Below, one piece after another: positions 46,283-53,081 of a stretch of 64,000 bases of DNA (within the stretch, counting starts at the first letter, position 1; each line of letters begins with the position of its first letter). The position numbers were made by a program, and so were the translations under genes. Under the pieces are notes generated by a model, which searched no databases, was not told the origin of the DNA, and saw only the letters and a program-made list of their open reading frames with translations. This DNA is from JAAYAY01 sp964563135 (GTDB lineage: Bacteria; Planctomycetota; Planctomycetia; Pirellulales; Thermoguttaceae), in contig CAZLWV010000023.1 of NCBI GenBank assembly GCA_964563135.1, positions 1 through 64,000 on the forward strand, given 5' to 3'.

Positions 46283-47344
46283 ATGTTCCAAGCCCGATTG
46301 CCTCACAATCTGATCCCGTTGCCGCTGCTCGTCACGGGTGTGGCGGGGCCGTCGGGCTACCATGCGCTCCACTACTTCCAGTCGCGCTATCCGGGGCAGG
46401 TGATCGGCATTCGCCAGGAAGACACCAGGAAGCTGGAGGGGCCGGGGGTCGTGGCCTGCAACACGGAAGACGCCGAAGCCCTCGCCCGTTTGTTCGAGAA
46501 GTATCGCTTCGCGGCGGTACTGAACTGCGCCGGTAGTTGTGCCTTGAAGTCGTGCCAGCTCGATCCGGTGTTGGCCCAACGGGCCAACGTGGAAGGCGTG
46601 GGCTACGTGGCCGGTCTGGCTCGCCAGTACGGGGCGCGCCTGGTCCATTTGTCGATCGACCTGGTGTTCTCGGGCGCCAAGGGGGGCGACTATGTGGAAA
46701 CCGATCCGACCGACCCGGTGACCGTCTACGGCCGCACGATGGTCGAAGGAGAACAGGCCGTCGGCCAGATCGAACCGGCGGCCTGCATCCTGCGGATCTC
46801 GCTGCCGATGGCGGTGAGTTTCAACGGCCACGCCGGGGCGATCGACTGGATTGCCTCCCGGTTCCGCAAGTCGCGGCCGGCCACGCTCTATTACGACGAG
46901 GTCCGCACGCCCACCTACGGCGATTGTCTGAGCCGGGTCTGCGAGATCATGCTGGCGCAGCCCTTCGCGGGCATCTACCACGCCGGCGGACCGCGAAAGC
47001 TCAGCCTTTACCAGATCGCTCAGGTCGTCAATCGCGTGGGCGCTTACGATCCGAAGCTGCTGCACGGCATGCCGCGGCGTCATGCGGCGCCCCTCCCGCC
47101 GCGGGCCGGCGACGTGACGATGGACTGTTCAAAACTGGTCGCCGCGTTGGGTTATAACCCCTTCACTCCATGGCCGCTGGACGACCGCCTGGCTCCCACG
47201 GATCGCCAGTGGCACCACAGCCGCCCGGCCGGGGAACCCCGTGGGCCGGAGGCCATTCACGAGCTGCTGTGCGTGAACCCTGCCGCCGACGTCGGCCCGG
47301 TGATCCCCTGCGAGCCGCTGCGGCACTACGGGGTTTCTGGGTAG
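46283..47344 (+). CDS. RmlD-like NAD(P)-binding sugar-nucleotide protein
   Basis: A 353-residue extended short-chain dehydrogenase resembling dTDP-4-dehydrorhamnose reductase. The Rossmann start LLVTGVAGPSGYHALHYF (residues 14-31) has the TGxxGxxG-like turn. LSIDLVFSGAKGGDYVETDP is the RmlD-type strand with the Ser/Asp region. The catalytic YxxxK is altered: VYGRTMVEGE has Met where Lys is expected. The C-terminal 60 residues are unlike RmlD. So this may be a non-catalytic or differently acting relative, like the regulatory MAT-beta proteins. The ATG at 46283 has GGAAG 7 bases before it; the longer frame to 46136 is not supported. It lies opposite a rhamnosidase, but a role in rhamnose synthesis is only a guess. 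Confidence 0.7.
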   Translation: MFQARLPHNLIPLPLLVTGVAGPSGYHALHYFQSRYPGQVIGIRQEDTRKLEGPGVVACNTEDAEALARLFEKYRFAAVLNCAGSCALKSCQLDPVLAQRANVEGVGYVAGLARQYGARLVHLSIDLVFSGAKGGDYVETDPTDPVTVYGRTMVEGEQAVGQIEPAACILRISLPMAVSFNGHAGAIDWIASRFRKSRPATLYYDEVRTPTYGDCLSRVCEIMLAQPFAGIYHAGGPRKLSLYQIAQVVNRVGAYDPKLLHGMPRRHAAPLPPRAGDVTMDCSKLVAALGYNPFTPWPLDDRLAPTDRQWHHSRPAGEPRGPEAIHELLCVNPAADVGPVIPCEPLRHYGVSG

Positions 47345-47738
47345 AGGGGGTCTCGGGGCAGAGCGAGACAGTCGGCGGCGAGCAGCCTGATGGCGCGGAG
47401 CCGGCAAGACTCACGGCAGGCTGATCCGGTCCTTCGCGTGCAGCTGCGTCCCCAGGACCTCGCCGTTCGGCAGTGTTTCCTTCAACCGAGAGGCAACTGG
47501 TCTGCTTTCACGGTCAGTCTCCGATTGCGCGCGGCCACGAAACTCGGCAAATTCGTTGATGCTGTAGCTGCGCGTCAACATCGCCCTCAACGCACACCTG
47601 CCGCCCAAAACACCACGACTTCTCGACGACGCGCAGACTCTGGCGCCGCGCTCTCGACTCGACGCACGGATTGTCGTAAGTTCAAGCATACCAACCGACC
47701 GTGCCGTCCGTCCCTGCACCTTGATCGAGAGGTCCGTG
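47345..47738. other. intergenic region, one possible small minus-strand gene
   Basis: About 390 bases between the RmlD-like gene and the sulfatase. Apart from the possible 56-residue frame at 47411-47581 (minus), no gene, hairpin or clear promoter was found. Confidence 0.45.
47411..47581 (-). CDS. possible small hypothetical protein
   Basis: A 56-residue frame beginning MLTRSYSINEFAEFRGRAQ and ending LPNGEVLGTQLHAKDRISLP. I do not recognise it. It has a natural-looking amino-acid mix, unlike the Arg-rich shadows nearby, and GAGG close to the ATG. It could be a genuine small gene or the leftover start of a decayed larger one. There is no operon partner. Confidence 0.35.
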   Translation of the reverse strand: MLTRSYSINEFAEFRGRAQSETDRESRPVASRLKETLPNGEVLGTQLHAKDRISLP

Positions 47739-49919
47739 ATGACCCGAATTGCTGTTCTCCTTTCGCTGGCGGTCTCGCTGGTGGCGGCTGCCGGCCTGAC
47801 GGCGGAGGATCGGCCCAATGTGGTGCTGATCCTGTCCGACGACATGGGCTTTTCCGATATCGGCTGCTATGGCGGCGAGATTCAGACGCCGGTGCTCGAT
47901 GGGCTGGCACAGAGCGGCCTGCGGTTCACCCAGTTCTACAACACGGCTCGTTGTTGCCCCACCCGGGCCTCGCTCTTGACCGGACTCTATCCTCACCAGG
48001 CGGGAGTGGGGCACATGCTCGGCGAGAAGGGCCTGGCGGGCTACACCTCGGGGCTCAACGGCAATTGCCTGACGATCGGCGAGGCGCTGCGGCTTGGCGG
48101 CTACCGCACGTATGCAACCGGCAAGTGGCACGTGACCAGCCGGACCCGCCCCGACGGCGAAGACGCCAGGGCCAACTGGCCCCTGCAGCGCGGCTTCGAC
48201 CGTTACTTCGGCACAATCCACGGCGCCGGCAGTTTTTTCGATCCCAACTCGCTGACCCGCGACAATGAACTGATCGCACCCGATTCCCCGGACTTCTACT
48301 ACACCGATGCGATCAGCGCCAACGCCGCCCAGTTTGTGCGCGATCACGCCAGGGATCACGGTGACAGGCCGTTCTTCATGTACGTAGCGTTTACGGCCGC
48401 CCACTGGCCGATGCACGCCCGAGAGCGGGACATCCGCAAGTATGACGGCCGGTACGACGCGGGCTGGGATGCGGTTCGAGCCGCCCGGTACCAGCGGGCC
48501 AAGGAGCTGGGGCTCATCGACCCGTCGTGGAGGATGACGCCGCGCGACGCCGAGTCGCCGGCCTGGGAAGATGCTCCCGACAAGGAGTGGGAAAGCGCCC
48601 TCATGGAGGTCTACGCGGCCATGATCGACTCGATGGACCAGGGGATCGGCCGGATCGTCGGCGCGCTGAAGGAAACCGAATGTTTTGACAACACCCTGAT
48701 CTTCTTCCTCCAGGACAACGGTGGCTGTGCCGAGCCGATGGGGCGGGGTGACAAGATCACCTACAAGGCCGATCCGGAGAAGATCGAGCCGATGCAGCCT
48801 GGCCAGCTCCAGTACGACATGATTCCCCAGCGGAGCCGCGAGGGGAAGGCCGTCCGTCAGGGCCGAGGCGTCATGCCGGGCACGGCCGATACCTTCCTCG
48901 GTTACGGGCTTTCCTGGGCCAACGCGTCGAACACGCCGTTCCGGGAATACAAGCACTGGGTTCATGAAGGGGGAATCTCCACACCGCTCATCGTTCACTG
49001 GCCCAGGGGGATCGCGGCCGACCGCCGTGGCAGGCTGGAGACCCAGCCGGGGCACCTGATCGACATCATGGCCACCTGCGTGGACGTGGGCGGCATCGAT
49101 TATCCGGCCGAGTACCGCGGCGAGCCGATCGCGCCGCTGGAAGGGGTCAGCCTGCGGCCGGCATTCACAGGCAACGACCTGGGGCGGAAGAAACCGATCT
49201 TCTGGGAGCACGAAGCCAACAGTGCCCTCCGCGACGGCAAGTGGAAGATCGTGCGCAAGGGGAACATGAACTCCGGCCAGACGGGTCCCTGGGAGCTCTA
49301 CGACATGGAGGCCGACCGTACCGAACTGGACAATCTGGCCGCCCAGATGCCCGACCGCGTCGAGAAGATGGCCGCGGCCTGGGAAGCGTTGGCGATTCAC
49401 ACCAAGGCCAAGCCCTGGCCCTGGGGCGCGGAGAAGCGGGCAGCCAGGAAGGCCAACCAGAAGACGCGGTTCGAGTTGAGCAGCGGTGCCGCGCTGGCCA
49501 GGGAAGACGCGCCGCAGACAGGCGGAAAATCGCTTTCCGTCGAGGCGCAACTCGGTTCGGTGGCTGAGGGTGTGATCGTCGCCCAGGGGGGAGTAACCCA
49601 CGGCTACACGCTGTATGTCGAGGGCGGCAAGCCGTGCTTCGGCATGCGTCACAAGGGCAAGCTGACCACGCTCACCGGCCAGGAGACGTTGCCGGCAGCG
49701 GGCTGCACGATCGTGGTCGAGGTTCCGATCACGGGCGAGGTCGTCATGACGGTGGACGGCAAAGACGTTGCTCGCGCGAAATCCCCCGGCCCCATTGCCA
49801 CCCCCGCCGACGGCCTCACCGTCGGCCGTGACGGCGGCGACCCCGTTGGCCCCTACCAGGGACCTCAGGAGTTCCGGGGCAAGATCGAAAAGGTGACGAT
49901 CAAGCTGGGAGTCGAGTAG
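47739..49919 (+). CDS. secreted arylsulfatase (type I sulfatase)
   Basis: A 726-residue exported sulfatase. The signal peptide is MTRIAVLLSLAVSLVAAAGL. The catalytic domain has metal-binding ILSDDMGFSDIG (residues 31-42), the formylglycine motif C72-C-P-T-R with the downstream LLTG, and GKWH at about residue 128. The Cys72-x-Pro-x-Arg form needs a formylglycine-generating enzyme elsewhere in the genome. After about residue 590 there is a lectin-like beta domain of about 140 residues (GVIVAQGGVTHGYTLYVEGG; FRGKIEKVTIKLGVE), as in many planctomycete sulfatases. The ATG at 47739 has GAGAGG 6 bases before it. Substrate is probably a sulfated polysaccharide; that is inferred from the phylum. Confidence 0.93.
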   Translation: MTRIAVLLSLAVSLVAAAGLTAEDRPNVVLILSDDMGFSDIGCYGGEIQTPVLDGLAQSGLRFTQFYNTARCCPTRASLLTGLYPHQAGVGHMLGEKGLAGYTSGLNGNCLTIGEALRLGGYRTYATGKWHVTSRTRPDGEDARANWPLQRGFDRYFGTIHGAGSFFDPNSLTRDNELIAPDSPDFYYTDAISANAAQFVRDHARDHGDRPFFMYVAFTAAHWPMHARERDIRKYDGRYDAGWDAVRAARYQRAKELGLIDPSWRMTPRDAESPAWEDAPDKEWESALMEVYAAMIDSMDQGIGRIVGALKETECFDNTLIFFLQDNGGCAEPMGRGDKITYKADPEKIEPMQPGQLQYDMIPQRSREGKAVRQGRGVMPGTADTFLGYGLSWANASNTPFREYKHWVHEGGISTPLIVHWPRGIAADRRGRLETQPGHLIDIMATCVDVGGIDYPAEYRGEPIAPLEGVSLRPAFTGNDLGRKKPIFWEHEANSALRDGKWKIVRKGNMNSGQTGPWELYDMEADRTELDNLAAQMPDRVEKMAAAWEALAIHTKAKPWPWGAEKRAARKANQKTRFELSSGAALAREDAPQTGGKSLSVEAQLGSVAEGVIVAQGGVTHGYTLYVEGGKPCFGMRHKGKLTTLTGQETLPAAGCTIVVEVPITGEVVMTVDGKDVARAKSPGPIATPADGLTVGRDGGDPVGPYQGPQEFRGKIEKVTIKLGVE

Positions 49920-49937
49920 TTCCGGAGAATAGGCGCC

Positions 49938-50366
49938 CTATCCCAGCGGAGACACCCACCGAAGATGACGGAACCGTCCGAAGTCGGCATCGCAGGATGC
50001 GAGAATTGCCCCGTGCGCTGTCGCAAGTGCGGCCATGTGCGCATCGGTCGTCAAGTTCCCGGCAGTCGCACATTCGTCGAGAAGCTCTCTCAGTATCCTC
50101 CAGTGCTCGTCCGTTTCACGCACGATGCAGACATTCGGATGATTCAACCATTCCTCCATCTGCTCGATCGCTTGGCTCGAACTGAGCGGAGCGGCAAATA
50201 CGCGAGGGTTGGTGGATACGCGAAGAAACCCCAGAATGACAAGCCACGGAAGCCCCACCGGTTCCTCGTCGGAAAGAACCGCCTCCCACCATGCGCGAAT
50301 CAACTCGTGCCGAGGCGATTGCTGATTGACGGCGTAGAGCAGGACGTTCAGATCGACCAGCTTCAT
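49938..50366 (-). CDS. vapC: PIN domain ribonuclease toxin (VapC-like)
   Basis: A 142-residue PIN-domain protein, probably the RNase toxin of a VapBC pair. The active-site acids seen are Asp5 in KLVDLNVLLYAV, the Asp in NLTTDAHMAALA (about residue 107) and the Asp pair in SCDADFGRF near the end. The usual second acidic residue ahead of FLRV is not apparent (LVILGFLRVSTNPRVF), as in one common VapC subfamily. It begins inside the last codon of the antitoxin gene (ATGA overlap at 50363-50366). Confidence 0.85.
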   Translation of the reverse strand: MKLVDLNVLLYAVNQQSPRHELIRAWWEAVLSDEEPVGLPWLVILGFLRVSTNPRVFAAPLSSSQAIEQMEEWLNHPNVCIVRETDEHWRILRELLDECATAGNLTTDAHMAALATAHGAILASCDADFGRFRHLRWVSPLG

Positions 50367-50629
50367 TTTCGCCGCGCCAGCTTCTCGCAGATCTCGTCGT
50401 CTTCCAGCGCTGCCGCCACGGCAAGGGCCTTGTCGAGGTTGACCTTGGGCTCACCCATTGGATAGGTCTTCTGCCGGAACGACACCGGCTGCCTCTCCTC
50501 GCGACGCATTCGCCTGATTCCGTGGCGCAGAACGCGATTCATGAGCTTGGCCAGAGACGTACCTTCCCGGTGCGCTTGCTCTTTCAACTCCATCAACAAA
50601 TCGTCGTCAATGGTCACGGTGGTTCTCAT
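50363..50629 (-). CDS. vapB: ribbon-helix-helix antitoxin (VapB-like)
   Basis: An 88-residue antitoxin. The N-terminal half is a ribbon-helix-helix DNA-binding fold: RTTVTIDDDLLMELKEQAHR then GTSLAKLMNRVLRHGI. The C-terminal half (EPKVNLDKALAVAAALEDDE) should wrap the toxin. It likely represses its own promoter, whose -10 box, start point and a palindrome coincide with the start codon. There is no ribosome binding site, consistent with a leaderless message. Confidence 0.85.
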   Translation of the reverse strand: MRTTVTIDDDLLMELKEQAHREGTSLAKLMNRVLRHGIRRMRREERQPVSFRQKTYPMGEPKVNLDKALAVAAALEDDEICEKLARRK

Positions 50630-50640
50630 GATGACATCAT
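50628..50640 (-). promoter_or_regulatory. palindromic operator at the vapB start
   Basis: ATGATG-A-CATCAT, a perfect 6+6 palindrome that includes the first bases of the vapB start codon and overlaps the -10 box. A further half-site GATGTCA lies at 50656-50662. Ribbon-helix-helix repressors bind sites of this kind; binding here is inferred. Confidence 0.6.
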
Positions 50641-50663
50641 AGCATCACTATGAATGATGTCAA
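50636..50663 (-). promoter_or_regulatory. vapBC promoter
   Basis: Minus-strand TTGACA (50658-50663), 16-base spacer, TATGAT (50636-50641). The -10 ends 6 bases before the A of the vapB ATG at 50629, so the message should start at or within a base or two of the start codon. Confidence 0.75.
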
Positions 50664-50771
50664 GATGCATACTTGCACCCACTCTCCAGCGCGAGCTTGC
50701 CAGATGCGGGGATCACAGGGGGCTCATGGCTTGACGCCATCCCGGATGCGCTGCTTTGGATTTCGGATTTC

Positions 50772-51920
50772 CTACCTGACTTCCAGCATCCGCTCGAGCG
50801 CCTTGAGGGCATCTGCCGCCGTCTCGTCGTCGACCCGGACCACGTTGACCGGCGTGCCGGCGACCAGGTTCTCCAGCGACCAGCAGAGATGCGGCAGGTC
50901 GATCCGGTACATGGTCGCACACATGCAGACGGTCGGCGAAAGGAAGTGAATCTCCTGCTCGGGATGCTCGTGCTTGAGCCGGTTGACCAGGTGCAGCTCC
51001 GTGCCGATGGCCCATTTCGTTCCCGCCGGAGCCTCCTTGACTGCGCGGATGATTGCACCGGTTGAACCGGTCTGGTCGGCCATGTCGACCACTTCCTGCA
51101 TGCACTCGGGGTGGACCATGATCTTGATCCCCGGGTAACGGTCGCGGAAGGCGGCCACATGCTGGGGAAGAAACATCTGGTGGACGCTGCAGTGTCCTTT
51201 CCACAGGATCACCCGGCTCGACCGGATCGCCTCCTGGGTGGTTCCGCCGAGATGCTCGGCGTGCGGATCCCAAACCGGCATCTGGCCGATCGGTACGCCC
51301 ATCCGCAGGGCCGTGTTCCGGCCGAGGTGCTGATCCGGGAAGAACAGCACTCGCCGCCTCTGGGCGAAGGACCACTCGAGCACGGGCCGGGCGTTGGCCG
51401 AGGTGCACACGATCCCGCCATGGCGGCCGCAGAAGGCCTTCAGCGACGCCGCCGAGTTCACATAAGTGACCGGCATCAGGTCTTCGGTATCGACAATCGC
51501 CGAGAGCTGCTCCCAGCAGTCCTCGACCTGCTCGACCTCGGCCATGTCGGCCATCGAGCAGCCGGCCGACATGTCGGGGAGCACCACGGGGATCCGCTCT
51601 CCACCGCGCTGGGCGAGCCGCTCGGGCCGGTTTGCGAGGATGTCGGCCGTCTCGGCCATGAAGTGGACGCCGCAGAAGACGATCGCCCGGCACTCGCCGT
51701 GCGAGGCCGCCAGTTCGCTCAGCTTGTAGCTGTCGCCCCGGAGATCGGACAGTGCGATCACTTCATCCTGCTGATAGTGGTGCCCTAGGATCAGCAGGCG
51801 AGAGCCGAACTGGCGGCGGATGCGCTGGATGCGTTCGGTGAGTTCGGCATCCTCGAGCGATTTGCAGGAGAGCAAGTGGGCCGAATCCAGGAGCGACTGT
51901 TCGAAAACCTGGGACATCAT
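50772..51920 (-). CDS. nadA: quinolinate synthase A
   Basis: A 382-residue NadA, which condenses iminoaspartate with dihydroxyacetone phosphate to give quinolinate for NAD synthesis, using a 4Fe-4S cluster. The three expected Cys ligands are in IVFCGVHFMAETA, GIVCTSANA and MVHPECMQEV. The N-terminal substrate loop ILGHHYQQDEVIALSD (around residues 44-59) is typical. The nadB and nadC genes are not next to it. It follows the SWIM gene after about 210 bases on the same strand. Confidence 0.96.
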   Translation of the reverse strand: MMSQVFEQSLLDSAHLLSCKSLEDAELTERIQRIRRQFGSRLLILGHHYQQDEVIALSDLRGDSYKLSELAASHGECRAIVFCGVHFMAETADILANRPERLAQRGGERIPVVLPDMSAGCSMADMAEVEQVEDCWEQLSAIVDTEDLMPVTYVNSAASLKAFCGRHGGIVCTSANARPVLEWSFAQRRRVLFFPDQHLGRNTALRMGVPIGQMPVWDPHAEHLGGTTQEAIRSSRVILWKGHCSVHQMFLPQHVAAFRDRYPGIKIMVHPECMQEVVDMADQTGSTGAIIRAVKEAPAGTKWAIGTELHLVNRLKHEHPEQEIHFLSPTVCMCATMYRIDLPHLCWSLENLVAGTPVNVVRVDDETAADALKALERMLEVR

Positions 51921-52129
51921 GAAGCCTCAGAGCGGGATTCACACACGGGGGCACGAGCTGCCGGAACCGGTCCCCGAAACCGTCCGCCGCCCGAGGCGAT
52001 TTCCGCCTGCGGGAGGCCTTTTTCGCGGTTCCATCGCCCAGTTCCATCGCCCACTGCCATTATACCGCTCGCTGCCGGCCGAGACAGGCCGACACCGGCG
52101 GGGCCTGCCTTTCAGCGGGCCGTCGGGTT

Positions 52130-53035
52130 TCAGACCGTCTTCTTCTTCGCGGCGGTGGTTCTGCAGGGCTTTCTCTTGGCGGCCTTCTTCTTGGCGGCAG
52201 ACCTCCGTTTCGGGCCGGACGGGCCGGCGACTGCATCGGCTGTTTCCGCCTTCCCGGCGGACCTGCTACCGGCCGTCCGTTTCCCCTTCCGCGGTTTCTG
52301 GGCCGGCTCGCTCGGCTGCCCCGTATCGACGTCAATTCCAAATACGTCGGAGAGGCTGCCTGCCGACAGGCGGCGCGACCTGCCGCCGGCCGTCACATTC
52401 GAGACGGCCTTCACGGCATCCGTATCGATCAGTTCCTCGTGGTTGACACCCCGGAGGAGAAACAACAGCTCGGGTCTTTCGTCCAGCCGCGCACCGACGC
52501 CGTACAGTACGGCCGCCACATGCTTGCACATACTCGCCCAGTCGGGGCAGTCGCAGTCGAACGATATCTCGCCGGGCAGCGGGAACAACCCTTCCTTCCG
52601 GTCCGTCACCACCTCCATCACGTGGTCGGAAAGGCGTCCCTGGAGCAGTTCCAGCAGCGAGCCGATCTGGCCGGCGCTGCGTTGTTTGACGGCCAGCCAC
52701 TTCTTGGCCGGCAGTTCCCGGATGCGGATCGACACGTCGTACAGTTCCGACCCGGACACCTTGGCCTCGATCTTGCCGCGGCTGATTGCCAGGTGGCACA
52801 CCGATCCGTTCCGCACGTAGGTGCGGCCTCGCGGCAAGCGGTTTTCGAAGTCGCTGAACGATTCGAGATGCTCGCACCAGGCTTCGCCCCAGAAGGTCGT
52901 GGCGATTTTCCGGCCGTTGATCGTCACCGGCTCGACGTTCACTCCCTTCTTCCGCAAGGCAGCCATTTCACGTGTGGCCTGCTGACGCCGCTTGGCAACC
53001 GGCACATAAGGCCTCCATTCACCATACCATCCCAT
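52130..53035 (-). CDS. SWIM zinc finger protein
   Basis: A 301-residue protein with the SWIM motif CxCx6CxH, seen as FDCDCPDWASMCKHVAAVLY (about residues 158-177). The N-terminal part begins MGWYGEWRPYVPVAKRRQQA, as in the bacterial family whose genes adjoin SNF2 helicases. The last 55 residues are a Lys/Arg/Ala-rich tail (SAAKKKAAKRKPCRTTAAKK) resembling histone-H1-like or HU tails, which suggests nonspecific DNA binding. It lies 46 bases after the SNF2 gene, so the pair is probably one operon; the partner protein is likely the helicase. Confidence 0.88.
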   Translation of the reverse strand: MGWYGEWRPYVPVAKRRQQATREMAALRKKGVNVEPVTINGRKIATTFWGEAWCEHLESFSDFENRLPRGRTYVRNGSVCHLAISRGKIEAKVSGSELYDVSIRIRELPAKKWLAVKQRSAGQIGSLLELLQGRLSDHVMEVVTDRKEGLFPLPGEISFDCDCPDWASMCKHVAAVLYGVGARLDERPELLFLLRGVNHEELIDTDAVKAVSNVTAGGRSRRLSAGSLSDVFGIDVDTGQPSEPAQKPRKGKRTAGSRSAGKAETADAVAGPSGPKRRSAAKKKAAKRKPCRTTAAKKKTV

Positions 53036-53081
53036 GCCAGTCTTCCTTTCTGTTTCGAGTTGGCCTTCCGTATTTGCCGCC

